Assembly: GCA_003439945.1 (NCBI GenBank)
Contig: QVRM01002087.1
Coordinates: 62,001 to 126,000 of the forward strand
Direction: 5' to 3'
Source of the DNA: Dermanyssus gallinae
Taxonomy: Eukaryota; Arthropoda; Arachnida; Mesostigmata; Dermanyssidae
DNA: 64,000 nt
Numbering within the stretch: position 1 is the first letter of the stretch; every line of letters begins with the position of its first letter. The translations under genes were made by a program, and so were the position numbers. Under the pieces are notes generated by a model. That model was not told the origin of the DNA and did no database searches. It worked only from the letters and a program-made list of their open reading frames with translations. Below, piece by piece: positions 35,471-49,570 of the stretch.

Positions 35471-37882
35471 CTTTTTTAAATTAATTTGAATATTACTATC
35501 TGAAATTTATTTATTGCCCATCGCATGAATTAGTAACCAATACCGTCGACGACGTTTTTTTATGGCAAGTTTGAGGAATGCCTCATCGACTCGTACATTC
35601 GTCTCTGGCGGCTAACAGCGGCTACTCTCGAAATCGCAAACTTACACAACCCGTAATCTTCTTTCCGTCCCTGATAGCCATATACTACCGTAAGCTTTTG
35701 AACGACTCAGTCAGACTGGCAGAACATTGGCACCATTGAGAGGAGTTTCCGGTGGGCAGCACAAAAATAGGCCCCCGAAAATAAGCACGCAATTAAGCCC
35801 AACATAGCACTCAAATCACGGTTATGCGCCATGTTAGTCATAGTCGGCGTCGGACAATGAGGGAACCCAAGTCAAACGATCATCTGTTTTCATTAAGATA
35901 TAAGCAAACCCGGCTTTCTACAACTCACCGGTCTAAGACGCCGCAAACCCTGTTAGCGAAAATCCCGTCTCCACCGAATCCTCGCGCTAGCAACGGCGAG
36001 CGGAAAGATTTCATTTAAAAGGTTGTTCAAATTCACTGTTAATGAACACCCTGGCTGGGGTATTTACAATAACGTATTATGCCTCTGTCTTGCCATCTCT
36101 GTTAGTAACCAACCGCAGTGCATTCTTTGTAGCATTCCTCTTGACACCTCATACTAAACAGAGCATGGTAAGCCGCAAACGCCGTTGGCAAATGCCCCTG
36201 CAAACTCCGCCAAGTGTCATACGTTATCGCCCTTATTGCTCTACTTCATTCTGTTCTACCTCCCACTGCCTTATACAGGGGCGTTTCGTCTGAAAGCATT
36301 TATTTAAATGAAAACAGATACCGATACACAAAAACCGCATATAACGGATCTTGGGGTCTGGGTAGTACTTGTCATAGGCCTTCAAGTTACTCAATTTAGG
36401 TCACTTGCCATCATGTCTTCATCATCTTATATTGTAGATTCTGCCCTTCAGATCTCATTCTATCGACAGACGGGACTGACGGTGTATATCGCCTTGAAGG
36501 GTCATCGGACAGGGTTTCATAACCCTTGCGATGAGTGCCGCTGCACATTTTGCGGTCTTAATTGCATTAAATATCATCATGACGCGTACTCTTCTTACCG
36601 TTCTATGCTATTCTCATTATTGGTACCTCACTGCTCGAACAAAGCAACGGAGCCGCACTTTATCAACTTAAAAAGTGCAGCTTACTTTAACATTTCTTCA
36701 ATGTCATATGCAATAGCTTTAGAAGTCAGTGGTCCATTATATCAAAAGCTGTGGCCCGCTCGGAACACAGACCCGGATTATTTGCTTGGCGAGTATTCAA
36801 ATGGGCACATGCGGACACCAATCGCGACAACCTCTTCGACGCTTAGAACGTGTGTTTGTACACACATGTGAAGTACGTGTGTTTACACAATTATCCTTTG
36901 TCGACGATGCTTGGATGTATCAGTGCACTTTTAGGTATTAATTAGCATTAGCGGAAAAGCAAATGAAGTTATGGTCATCGCACATGCTATTAAAAAACGC
37001 ACTTTTGCCATATTAATGCGTAGTAACATGCCTACGGACTAATATGGTCACATCCAACATCGTATAATACAGCTTATGGTTCATCTGTTAGGTATCGCAC
37101 CTTATTGCTTCTATCATACTAAACAAAAGGGATGGTGCGCTTCTCCAAAAAAATCTTCAAAGCTGTAACAGATCTTTTGTTTTTACGCGCAACGCGCGAT
37201 AATCATTATACATATGCTTATCTGCCTAAGCCACTAGTTTGCCATGCTGTCTTTACACAATAGATTATCTTTCTTTCTGAAAGATTGTTTAGAAAAAAAA
37301 GCAAAGTGAAAGCGGCGAGCCTAAATTGCTAAAATACAAGAAGGGTTGAACTTTGTGGTAAAGAATGTTGCTTAGGCTATTATTATTACTATTATGGCTT
37401 ATTATCACCTTGATTGGTATCATTTTATACAATAGAAGCAGCTCGTACATAGAGCAAAGGACGTATTCATTCATTAGAAGCGTTGGTCCATTGCGTTCGA
37501 CGCTAAGAGAACCAGACCCACTGGAGAAGAAAACAGCAAGTGTTTGAAAGTGGCTTGAGTTGTCATCTAGTGACAGGCGATCCGGTTAATTTTTTCGGCA
37601 GAAGGTGCCATTGGAACAAGCAAAGAAAATCAAGCCGAAACAACAACAACAACAACAACAAATACAAATACGACGCGATGGCCGCTGCCTGACACTCAGA
37701 TACGAGTTGCGAAGTTTCTGGCAATGCTGGAGTTCCTACTAGTGGTGGTCGCCTTTGCTGTTCCTGCACGCTCCTGCCTCTTTTCCTTCTCCATCATGAC
37801 TATCATCAGCACCACCATATTGTTTTCATTTTTTTATATTGGCCATGATTAAAATGCCAAAAGTCCTTCTTTATGTTTCTCG

Positions 37883-37933
<51 letters not shown>

Positions 37934-38309
37934 GTATTGGAACTTCATCTTCCAATCCATCTTGCATCCACTGTCCCATCGCATTCGTTATATCACAGCA
38001 GCAACAACTACACAAACAAGAAAAACGACCATGATGACAGGATGAAGGCAGGCCGCCGATGACGACGACCGCGAATGGAGGACCGGCGAGCCCCACAAGC
38101 ACCGCCTACCCAGCCAGCTGACTAGCTATATCTGACTAATAGTAACCACAATACTTCGGCCATCTCTCATCCCGTACGTCACGCATCTCCAGGACGTCCT
38201 TGACCACTGTCTCCCCTTCCTCCATCTCTCTCCGTCCCCCCTCCCCCCTTGCTTGCTTCCTCTGTCGCGCGCTACCATCGCGGCTCCTGCAGGCCCGCCA
38301 TTGCGATGA
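35471..38309. other. Intergenic; unassigned frames and TA repeats
   Basis: Plus frame 36308-36871 (187 codons, several Cys and His) is the longest open frame here, but shows no domain or codon bias I can use. (TA)n is at 37887-37931. Sequence 38110-38310 is pyrimidine- and GC-rich. No transposon recognised. Confidence 0.3.
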
Positions 38310-38420
38310 TTTATGACGGCTCCGCCGCGGCAACGGTGCGTCGTACAGAGCAGATGCTCCGTCCGGTACTCCGAGATGTTCCCGCACTCATCCGTCCAGT
38401 TGACGTTCGACTTGTACAGC
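38310..38420 (-). CDS. Candidate isolated exon, unidentified protein
   Basis: On the minus strand, after 'gagagcaag' (possible acceptor, ending at 38421), one frame reads YKSNVNWTDECGNISEY and RTEHLLCTTHRCRGG. Nearly every codon ends in G or C. Two N-glycosylation sequons (NWT, NIS) and three Cys would suit an extracellular domain. The frame stays open to about 38130 but becomes low-complexity after 38310; no strong donor was found. The protein is not recognised. Confidence 0.35.
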
Positions 38421-38495
38421 CTTGCTCTCTAGCATAAGACAATGCAGTATGTGGTTGTACATATATATTTAAAGAAAAAATCCTTACGACACGTG

Positions 38496-38532
<37 letters not shown>

Positions 38533-38574
38533 TACGTTATTCAAATGTTGACAAGTTTGGCCGCATATGTCGGC

Positions 38575-38609
<35 letters not shown>

Positions 38610-40451
38610 AACATGCTTTCCTTGTGTCTACATACAGCATACCTAACGTTGACGGCTGGAACATAAAAGCACAGCCATGCGACACTGCGGCCATTTGGCA
38701 CAGTCGAGCAGAATGCACAGTTTGCTATGGGACGACATAGAATAAAAGCAAAAAAATCCTGTACGCCACAACAAACGAAAGACACCTTTCTAACGAAACC
38801 GCTTACCCCATAGTCATATACATAGCTTTATAAACACAATACGACAACACAAATGGACATCCCTTGATACACCCTCTAAATAAAGCTAAGCGGATCTATA
38901 ATGACCTTTAAAATCCTTAGCAGTGGAGCTTCGTGATAAAGTTTTCCTCTCTTTATCTATCACTGTTAACTGCGGTCACACCTTGAGGCGCTTAGCTACA
39001 AATGTCTAAAAAGTGTTATCATGTCATCAGTTAATATTCTCAAACACTTCCCCATAGAATTTGCCGTGGATATTTTCGTTGTCGTTATAAACGTACTTAT
39101 GACCCTAATTTATCGTTCAAGCTAACAAAGGGCTCGACTAAAACAAGAAACGCCGTAAGCTCGCTCTACCAAACACCAAATCCAAATGTATATGTGCTAC
39201 TGCCTGCGAAGTAACCAAGCAACCAATCTGGGTACCGTTTATGAGATCTCTCTTGCCTAATTATCCAAACGTATTTTCGCTTTAGCTGAAGCTACTGATA
39301 CATATATCTGTAAACACTGTGACGGCACCTAGTCTTGATAGTCAAAACTAAAACTCTGCTAGAGGATACATATTTGAACCTAGCATGAGAGACCCCGATG
39401 ACCCTCAAAGCAGGAACCAAGGCTTCAATGCCGCGAGTAGTCTTACAGAGGCTAAGAGGCTTGAGCTGCGGGTGGAAAATGTAAGCTTTGTCTGTGACCC
39501 GCAAAGGGCAATATGAAAGACGCAACAACATTTCCGAGTGCAGACAATTGACGCATTGGTCCGCATTTCTGGGCAAAACGCTTTCGTATCGATGCCCGAA
39601 TAGTAAGTAGCAGATCACTAAACACGCCAGCTACCTTCACGAGCGAAAATTCAAAGGATGAAACTCAAGAAATTCACAAAACCGTGACAATACCGTACAA
39701 CGACTGCTTTTTACTGTTGTCCCTGGGAAATACATTGAACATTCGATAGTCTGCAGTATGATTTATTCAGGCAAATCAAGACATACGTATGTTTCTAAAC
39801 TTATACTCTATGTCACGAACATGGAGGTAGGTAGCTGGCGGCTGCCACAGATCGACAGCTTCCCTTCACACGACGACTCCTGGGAAACTAGCTCTCCCTA
39901 AGGGCTAGAAAACTTGATGACTATCGAAGCTTTGCGCTCGCTAGATAACTCCTTTTATTTATATGCAAATAGGGAGATGTTTGCCGTCGGGCCTACCAGA
40001 CTATTTCTTTTGTCAATCTCTGTCTGTTGCCGAACCACAATGCAACACCTAATAAAAACGACGTATTCTACTAGTTTTGACACATCAAAATGTCTTCATG
40101 TGTCTGTGTTTTCTGCAGCTAACGCACAAAGTGCTGCCAACTGCCGAACTCTATTTGAATAATAGTGTCCACATTTTTCCTCACCATGCCGCAAGTCGAC
40201 CGTGTAGTGTGTCCTAAGGGTACATAAAACGTACAGGCCGGATAGCCAGAATATTGTGACCGTTTTGGAACGGTCACATAATGGCTAAAGCTTCGTTAAA
40301 AATGCCATGCGCTCAGAATCGACAGAAACAGACGTCGCTAACTAGCTTCAAGATTCCGTATACTCCGCCAGACGTTACCTATATTCGCACATTGACCTTA
40401 AATTTTACAAACTACGATACTACTTGCTTAAACATATTCTTCTAGACGTGT

Positions 40452-40502
<51 letters not shown>

Positions 40503-42715
40503 GAGACAAAAGGGCGGGCGAATACTTACTGCAACGTCTGTCATTAGATGTTCAAAGAGGGAATGCCGCCTCGATTAGAGGTACCCTGGCTAGGTGGACC
40601 AGCCCTACCTGGCCAATGCTTTGAGTTATGCCCCAAGCGGGCGGCACATGTTTTAAATACAATTGTATCTTATACACATATAAATAATAATATAATAGAT
40701 ATATATATATATATATATATATAGATTATATATATGTATATATATATATATATAAATGTATTGTCTATACCGGATCTATTAAATAATATATACTATATGC
40801 CTGACCGTGCATTCCCAAACACATAGATGCCTAAAAAGAAACACTTCTTCGTTCGTGAACTAAAACGGTGGTTTTATATTTCATAGTCAGAATCGGTAAA
40901 TTCGGAATTGGGATTGTAGTGCTTTGTATTATATGGGCACACACTCGGCTTAGATAGTAATCTTTATACGTGTTTTGCCCATAGTTGTGAATTGTGAAGA
41001 TTGCTGTAACTCATAAGATCTTGCATATATTTATATATAAATCATAATTTAGTTAGGAATTATATATACATGTGAATGTTTAAATCCACGGCGCCGATGG
41101 ACTAATATAATTTACTTCGTCTGTGCGTATATTTACAAGTGTGTAGCCTTACATGTTGTTCGCGTTCTATCAAACACACCAGCTGCTGTTTTGATGTTCT
41201 TGTGATATTCAATAACCACGGCGATTGTGTACAGTGCTTATAAAAAGCACTCATTGGACTTTGTCAAGAGTGGTTTTCTACTTCGTTGTTTGAATCATGT
41301 TTTTTTATTTTTGTTTTATTTATTTTATTTTATTTTTTCAGCTTTTTTTGTTTGTCGAGAACTTAAGCGTTGTGAAATGTAGTTCCGTAAATAAACCACG
41401 TTTTAAATTGAATATATATATATAGTTTTTTTTTCTACGCAGACGCTTTTTTTCAACGCATGATAAACGTATCACAAGCGTTCATGCGAATCAATAAATG
41501 CACACTGAAGAAATAGAGCGGGCAATTGTTTAACAATTATTCCCGGCAATTCTAACAATTACCAGAGTTTTTCTTTACTGGTGGTGCAATACTTAATGAT
41601 TGTGCAAATACCTTAGGTACTTGCACAATCATCAAGATTCAGCTTGACCCTTTTTATCTATTACACGGTGCACCGGAAATTAAGCTGTCCAAGATGACCG
41701 GGATTAAAATCGGCGAGACGATGTGGTGGAAATGGCCTACGACCCTTCGCAGTTCTCTACTATTGGCCGGCCAACAACTTAGCTTCAGCCAGTGTATAAC
41801 AAAATCTAAGTGCAGATGTATATGAGGTCTTAGGTAAACATAGAGTTCTACCTTACCTTCGTAATCGCCTAGTTTTGGACGTACAGCGAGCATCAACAGA
41901 AAGAGAGTTAGAATGTCGGCGACGACACCATAGTACGGTAATACGCCAGGACCCTGCCCCTTCAAAAGATGCTTGAATCTGAGTTAATCGTCCTTTAGTA
42001 GCCCGTGCAGCTACAGAATGAATCGTATTACTGCCGAGCGAAGGAAAATGGCCTTGCGCTTCAGGGAAAATCCTTCATTAAAATCAATTTGCCTGCACCA
42101 ATACTGCATGTATATACGTAGAGGTTTAAGTTTTTGCAATTTCTATGATAGAGTATATATATATGTTTTTCGAAAAAACAACCATTATATAAAGCCTTTT
42201 TAGGTTAAGTATTGCACCGATCGCTGTAAAATTCAGGTCATATGACCTTACTTATCCAAAGCGAACTTGAATGTACTCAACTTACATTTTTTTTTCTAAA
42301 AACGTCAATCTTGCTGAGCGGGAATAAACGTTTGTGGCTATTAATTGGCCTTTTATTTTGAGACTAAAGCGATGACCACCAACTACTGGAAAGGTCCGTG
42401 TCGTAAAAATAGGTACCTCATTACAGGGTTTACAATACATGGAAATCTTAACTGAGGTTCAGCCCAAAAAGCATTTTTTTTTAAGTACACAAAATAGGTT
42501 TCACAAAATAATGCGTGCGAATGCAAGCTATGTGTAATCTGTATTACCTCCAATTGTGTACAAGAGCGATACCGCTATCGAAAGTGATGTAGGAAAGCTG
42601 CCATAAAAATGTGATTAAACCAAAAACTGGTTTATAAAATAAATACATAAATATATTAAAAATATATTTATACTTTGGCTATAATAGATGTAATGTCTAC
42701 CGATATCTGTCTATT
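38421..42715. other. Intergenic; TA microsatellites and two hairpins
   Basis: TA tracts lie at about 38500-38529, 38577-38607, 40457-40499, 40700-40724 and 40737-40755. A perfect hairpin GTGACCGTT/AACGGTCAC is at 40256-40277. A 17-bp near-perfect hairpin is at 41596-41632. A possible SINE family A 3' end is at about 42440-42475. No gene recognised. Confidence 0.45.
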
Positions 42716-43159
42716 TTGGAGGCGGTGGATCCATGCATCGAAGCACGCCTGGCTACTGCGAGCCCTGGTAAATGTGCAGAAGTTGACAAATGGCTACCCA
42801 TGCGTTTTAACCTGGAACAAGTCTTGAGAACCAAGAAGACGGGCCTTCGACGACTTTTATTTGAAAATCTCGAGCCAGGAAAACTCGCGTCTATTTTCCT
42901 CTGTGTCAAATCACGAGGTACTCATCATAGCCGTTTTTTTGGTGACTCCGAGTTGATCGTGAAGGATCATATGAATGGATACGGCGCTCAAGGCCTAAAG
43001 TCTTCTCTAGCAATGCATATGCTATCTTTGAGTTCTCGTTTTTCCTCATTCGTTGATGTTTTGGACGTTCTTCATAGGATTTTTTTAATAGAAATCCAGT
43101 TCAAAATGTTCGTATTACCCGCACTCGCCTCAATGGGAATAGCGCTTCATCTCCACTAG
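42716..43159 (+). CDS. Unidentified 147-codon open frame
   Basis: The frame starts in a moderately GC-rich patch (MEAVDPCIEARLATASPGKC) and includes RTKKTGLRRLLFENLEPGKL. No domain, signal peptide or splice context could be recognised. The first 60 codons look more coding-like than the rest. It could be an exon, a decayed transposon ORF or chance. Confidence 0.2.
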   Translation: MEAVDPCIEARLATASPGKCAEVDKWLPMRFNLEQVLRTKKTGLRRLLFENLEPGKLASIFLCVKSRGTHHSRFFGDSELIVKDHMNGYGAQGLKSSLAMHMLSLSSRFSSFVDVLDVLHRIFLIEIQFKMFVLPALASMGIALHLH

Positions 43160-44370
43160 TCAATTGAAGCTCTTTAAAAGTATCTAATACACAAAATAGT
43201 ACAGTAGCATTGCAGCCCAATTTTTGAATACGGCTGTTGTATTACCGACATGCTCGTGTTCTCTATTTTCTTACACGCGTTGTCTGCGAGAGAATCGATT
43301 TGAATCGCGTATATGAATAAATTCACCCATCAAACAACGAAACAAAATGTGATACTTACCTGAAACGAACATAACAAACGGTATTCAACCTGAATAGGCT
43401 AGCACTTATGGTTCGTTCTTTCTTGCATTCCGCTTTACTAGAAGAAATGATACAGTCATAAATCCTCAACAACAGTCTGTTCTTAATGACAATACATGAG
43501 CAAATCGGATGTACAATACTCAAGCTACTTAAGTCAAAATTAGATCTGGGCGCTATATCTAGAAAATATATTCAAGGCCCAGTCTAGCACGGGCTATCTA
43601 GCGGATTGTCTCACAAGCGTGCTCTAAAAGTACAATTGCGATATCTCCGACGGCAGGCAAAACTTGTAATAGCTTGTCAGATGTGCACTGATACCATCGG
43701 CGTTTGTACGAATACCTTCCGGGGTCGATAGATTCAACAACTGCATCACAGTTAAACTTTGACTAACAAGAAAATAAAACCATGATTTCTCGGAGGCGAG
43801 ACAGGGACTGTGTCTAAATGCTAAAGGGGACCGACAACGCTACACAAACTGAAGTCACGGGATGTCAACACAAACACGGCACAACACTTCTTACATGTTC
43901 TTCATCTAGAAGGTTAGCAAGCAGGTCACGTGTCGCCCTTTAATAACTAATAGGCGTCTAGCTAACACGTGCGTTCAACGCAATGAAGGTATCGTTGCCA
44001 AAGGTGCTCTATCGTATGATCCACAACAGAAGCATAACTAAAATACCTCGCGTTTCTCAACATGACTGGTAAACACGAACTTAAAGACGTGCATGATGGC
44101 TTCATTCTCACCCTGGCAATCTTCTATACTGAAGACCAATTCGAAATCAGTTTAATTTCAAATTATATTTTAATAACAATATGTACACTAAATGTACACC
44201 GTCTAGCGCACAATTTCCCGCCAACGTTCATGTATCATATGATTTACAAAAGAAAACGCTTCGCAAAAAAGGTATGCGCGAAGCGTCAACCAACACGAGA
44301 TTTAATTTATTAATTTCTAACCTACAACCACCGGGCATCGTCACACATGCGCGTAGATTATCTTCGTTTG
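43160..44370. other. Intergenic, nothing recognised
   Basis: AT-rich sequence downstream (3') of the MPV17L2-like gene. It should hold that gene's 3' UTR just below 44371, but I could not fix a polyadenylation signal. Confidence 0.5.
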
Positions 44371-47120
44371 TCAGCTCGCCTTTAAGTGCGCAAAGGGCAT
44401 CTTCATCCCACCACCTGTCTTCAGCGGGCTCTCAGACGACTCTGCGGCCACTTCATGACTGTCCGTTCTCATATGGCCCGTTTTTTCGCGACGTCTCTGG
44501 TCGTGGTACTTCACGTAGGGAGTGAACACATCGAATCCGAACGATATGAGCGTATCGAACACCATCCGATAACGTAGAGGCAGATAATAGAAATTGAACG
44601 CCTGAGCGGGTGGCCACACCAGCCATTCGACCACGTAGACGGTGCCGCCTTTATCTGTCGTTGAGACAACATGCAAATATGCGTAAATATGTATATGTAT
44701 GGCTCGCCCAAAAACAAGTTCCATGATAACCATACAACTTTGTCTACATAACTTAATATTGATGAGAAGACACACTGATATTGGAAACTATATCAATTTA
44801 AACAAACAGAGGTAGCTAATAAAAAAACGCAACCGAGCACTGGTCAGATTACGCAGTGTGCACATTTGTGTCCGTTACATAAATACACACGTAGATAATA
44901 TGTTTTCTAAGGCTATCAATTAACCATCTAAATTGCAAAAATAATACAAATAATATTAAATCAGCAGCAGTAGTTTTATAACATACTCGCCATAAAACAC
45001 CCTCGCTTTAAGTGAAAATGTTTAAATAATTTTATTAAAATTAACTAGTAAAAAACAGACTTAAGTGTGTACCCTTTATCGTCCAAAGCATACTGGTTAA
45101 AAAATTATCGTTAATGAATCGTTCCGCACTCATGAAAACTGAGAGGGTCAGAGATAAACTTGCACACTCAATGAGATCAATCTACTGTATACAGTTTCCG
45201 TTGGATAACCATTCTACCTTCAAAAATAGGACATCATATATATATATATATATATATTTTTTTTTTTTTACACAATAGGTAAATATGACTATGTTGCGAC
45301 ATTCGAAGCGGGCGTGTATACTATCCTACCTGTAAGTTCCTCCTTGAAGGCTGCTAAGTTGGAGCCCTCCAATATGGCAAGTGTACCGAAGTAGACCGTG
45401 AGGCAGACGGGCGAAAACAGAATTTGATCATACAGGACTTTCTTGATAATGATTTTCGCGGCCTTGCCCTGCCACCAGCGGTCCAGCAGGTTGTACCAGT
45501 AATGCGTTACAACACCTGTGCATAATCATAATAGCCACACAAAGACAACATAAAAAACAAGCGATCGTACAGTTAGAACACCGTTCAGCCGCTACATGGA
45601 GGCAACAGCTGAGCCATAACTTATACGCCATAGCGTGCTTCATTCACTTAATTCGTAGGCTGTATCCCCTTTGTTAGTGGTTCCCAAAATATAAACAATC
45701 GAATTATTCAAAGAACCTGCTTCGCACGCGTCCACATATTGGTAATACCCGCTCAATTGCGTATTCGTATTTATCGGATAAAAACATCAACTAACTGTCC
45801 ATAAAACTAACCCGCATGACCCATATTTTCGATGATATCATTACTGCATACTATATATTGACTCTATAAAATAAATACCATAGATAAAATAGCGTTGATT
45901 ACGTTCGCCTTTCTCGAAAAAAGCCTATTCAAAATGTCACTCGCTAACAGGATGGTTCTGCGAGAAGTGTGCAGTGGGTAAAAAAAAAGTCTTATCCTAT
46001 AAAACCCAATTGCTTACATCAGATGACTTCCAACAGCCAAAATAACGTTAAGCTGAGCAGCATTAGCCAGCACATTAAATATTTAATGAATAAATGCACA
46101 TTAAACATTTAATGAATGAAAATGCACATTAAATATTTAATTCTGTCTGTAAAGCGCTAAATACAGCTAAGACCGCTATAAAGCATAGTTTTCAAATCCA
46201 ACTGATTAATTTATTTTTCTTTTTCTTTCTACGCAATGAGCGCATTATCTTCGTTATAGCCCCTGGGGAACCTCTGCAGTACAGAGGCTGTATGCTTTCG
46301 AGTGTATTTGCAAGTACTCATGAATAAAGAATGTATTTCTAACGTGGTACTACAATTATTCTGCAAACAAATGGTTCCCAAATAATAGCAACTGGCTTTA
46401 CCAGAACGTGTCACCCCCACCGCCAAAAAAGTCAGCCAATCACTATGCTAACGTGTTGGAGAATACCCAAGGGAATCAAAATTTCCAATAAATTCAATAC
46501 CGTGGCACCAGAGCTTTGACGTGAAACTTCTTCATTATGTCACAATACCTCCCATACACTCATTAGAGATATTTCTCGTCACGAGAGACTGCAATCTACT
46601 AGCCTTTCCTTGTCGAGATATGTCTATAATACAACCCAATCATGGGGGAATAGTGATGCACCATTTTTTTTATTAACACATCTATGCTCCCGCTTCAAGC
46701 CGCTGCAATTAATGAACGGTTTTCTTTCCAGCCGTCCCTACCGCTGCAAGTTATAAACGACGTTTTGCCGCACCTTGTCTGGTATTTACAGGTTGGGCTA
46801 ACTGGTCGGATCGTTTCAGTTGCTTCGAGTGCTATCACTCCTAACTAGCCGTTGCGCCGTTTCCCTCTCGCTCTCGTTATAGCGTCTCGCCACTTCCCCC
46901 GCTCACCTGTCGTTAAGCCAGCTGCGGACATGTGCAGGCTGCGTTGGGTCTTGAATCCGTCCTGAAAACCGCAGGCGATCTCGTAGTACTGCTGGACGGC
47001 GTCACCCGTCATGCCCATGACAGTGGAGACTGCAGTATTCGTCAATAGAAGATGACGACCAAACATCCGCTGACTAACTGCGCCAAGCCGTCGGCCTAAA
47101 CTCAAGAGAAACACCCGCAT
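44371..47120 (-). CDS. MPV17L2: Mpv17-like protein 2 (Mpv17/PMP22 family), three exons
   Basis: Exons on the minus strand: 47120-46907, 45515-45330 and 44654-44371, giving 227 aa (human protein about 206). Introns of 1391 and 675 bp are both GT-AG and both phase 1, so the frame joins cleanly. Exon 1 gives RMFGRHLLLTNTAVSTVMGM and GDAVQQYYE. Exon 2 gives HYWYNLLDRWW and KKVLYDQILFSPVCL. Exon 3 gives VVEWLVWPPAQAFNFYYLP and YRMVFDTLISFGFD. These are the family hallmarks (GD.(V/I)QQ, G...HYWY..LD, K...DQ....P, W..WP..Q..NF...P..YR). The family is a four-helix membrane protein. MPV17L2 sits in the mitochondrial inner membrane and supports mitoribosome assembly in mammals. The C-terminal tail after YVKYHD is extended and hydrophilic. 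Intron 1 holds a three-unit repeat at 46071-46143; intron 2 holds (TA)n/poly-T at 45236-45270. Confidence 0.92.
46071..46143 (+). repeat. Three-unit tandem repeat in MPV17L2 intron 1
   Basis: CACATTAAAYATTTAAT starts at 46071, 46097 and 46125, period about 26-28 bp. Each unit contains the palindrome AAATATTT or its variant. It lies wholly in an intron. Confidence 0.8.
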
Positions 47121-47490
47121 CCCGTCGACCGCTTCACAACGCAGATAAACAAGACTAGATTATTGTGTGTAGAAGGCTAACGACGGCTCTCGACCGTTCG
47201 CGCCAGAAACAAGCAAATCGTAAAATGTGCGGAACTACCGGACTAAGCGGAAACTCCACTACCACTGCTCATGTCGCTCAAGCTCATACGCCCATGTCCG
47301 CTAGACAGTAGTGCCTCTTTCTTGCAATCCAACGGCATTGCGTCGGCTTCTCTGTACCACAAATGAAGCTGTGTACGCTAGCTTTAAAATGATTGTACTA
47401 GCATAACATAACAGTACGACGTAATCCACACTACAATATATACATTTTTATGTAAAACAGCCTTACCACGTACAGTGCCACTCACAAAAT
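47121..47490. other. Short intergenic space between RWDD2-like and MPV17L2-like genes
   Basis: Only 370 bp separate the RWDD2-like stop from the MPV17L2-like start. It must contain the former's 3' end and the latter's promoter and 5' UTR. An AATAAA overlaps the RWDD2-like stop codon on the minus strand (47495-47490). No TATA box stands out. Confidence 0.6.
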
Positions 47491-49530
47491 TTATTTCCCG
47501 TGCACTCCAAAAAGTTCGTGGAAAGCGAACGCCAGATCGTGCTCTTCGAGGTACTTGAAGAAGGCCCCAAGGTCCATGTGTGGTCTCTCCCCGGCGCCCT
47601 GAGTAGACTTATAGCACGTCAACTCCTCAAAAACACCTGGAAAAAGTCGCAAGACTTTCACAGTAAAAACAACGTCGTCTATGTGTCAATCATAGATACC
47701 TCATATGAAAGTGAGGAAAAGTACAGAATCAACCAAGTGCTATTGTTGGCGATTCTAGTGATGCTATCACTTTCGTTATCATCGCTGTTGATATTCTTCT
47801 TGTTAACCAATAATATCAAAAACAGTTATAGCGTTCAATAATCAAAATAGACGTTGTACTGACCCATAACATCTCGGCACTTACTCTGATTATATGGATT
47901 GAAATATGTTCTCTATAAACTAATTGGACAATTCGATTGAGAAACTGAACGGCAGCACTGCTTTACTAAAACTAGGGTACTGTCTTAATGCTAGCCTATA
48001 TATAATGACAGTAAACTTGGGATATTTATACTGTGCACACCCACCGTATGCTATTGTTCCTACGCAGGGCACATGTACTGTGCTTACGCTGGCAATTTTC
48101 ATAAGAAACTACGCTATGTGGCTGTCAAAAGCAACCTCGCTTTGGGGGGCACTACATTGATACAGTGGTCGTGCCACGCTGATATAGACGTCCTTGTACG
48201 GGCTATGAATACGATATTAAATTTCCATACAGCAGTCGTCACATACACATAGCCATGTATATTCCAACATTCACGCCCACAAACGTTAGAATTCTCACAT
48301 TCTAAGCAAAGTACAGAGACATGTTGTCTTATGTTAAGACCAGATTTGGTGTTCAATACACGATCCGAAAATTGAATCAAAAAATCATATATTGACAATG
48401 AACAGATCTATCCCCCGCACCCACCGTTAAATCGAGGGCGCTGCACATTCTTTTCCTCAAACTTGATGCCTATCTTTTGCCAGCTCCAACTCTTAATGAT
48501 GTGGACCGCGCCTGCGCAGTCGGCGTGCGTGCCCTCAAGACAGATCACGCCCGGCTTGCCGGGCAGCGTAAAACCGCCCAGCGACCTCTCGAAACTCAGC
48601 TCGACGAGCTTTCGACGCTTCACCTTGTTGTAGATGTGATGCGAGATCAACCACACACGGTGCAACTGATGCCTCGTGCCGCTAACCTCGGAGCTCAGGC
48701 CACACGTTCCCGCCGACCCATCCAACGCTAAATGTCGTGATTCCTGCAATAGGAGTGCAGAACGGGAGACGGGAATTGAAGATTTGGTTGATTCTCCAGC
48801 GTAAACAGTAGACCTATTCACTTTTTGAGGGATCGTCTACCTTAGGGTTATACTGTGATTTAGATTCATTGGCTAGAATATTCGTAGCACCACATTTGTT
48901 ATATTCTTTGGTTTGTAAATATATAAAATATAGTTCAAAATGAAATTTACATTTGAAAAATAGTGTTACTGATGCTCGCTCTCCTCCCGTTTTGCAAGTC
49001 TTTCATGACCCACCAGTGGTACCTTGAGTGGTCACGCTAAAGCTCTTCAAACACCTAGTATTCCATACACTGCAGGTCAGTTTTGGCCTCCCTATAGCTT
49101 AGGTCTTGCTCTGCGCAAATATTTCAGTCCATGCTCATCTATCCAGTTAAGAGTCAATGACGAGCTAGAAAATTGCCTAATGAAAAACTAAATTATACTT
49201 TCACGAAGCAGACGGGCTCAAGAGATCTATAACTGACGACAAACTGGTGAAACTTTAAAGTGGTGGCGTAGTGTACGACATTGTGAGAGCTCCTTCGGTG
49301 CTTCTCGTCTTCATCCCCTAAACTTCAGTGGCCTACATGTCTACATCAAACGCGAAAGCCCAAAAGCAAATGTGATCGATACCACGCCGCGGTATGCCCG
49401 GCGGTTCGGTCTATAGCAGAACTAGCAAAACGCTAGATTGTTGGTGTCTCGAAACATTTTGATGTAACATTACCCAGATTGTGATGTTAAATAAACACAT
49501 TTACCCAGTTTGGGTGTTAATAAAACAAAT

Positions 49531-49570
<40 letters not shown>

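Noticed and set aside
36308..36871. 187-codon plus frame, longest unassigned
   Set aside because: No domain, no codon bias, no splice context; kept only as a note in the region entry.
47500..47841. 113-codon plus-strand frame ending in a hydrophobic stretch
   Set aside because: It is the antisense of RWDD2 exon 4 plus intron; the minus strand has clear homology and matching splice sites.
48477..48731. 84-codon plus-strand frame
   Set aside because: Shadow of RWDD2 exon 3 on the opposite strand.
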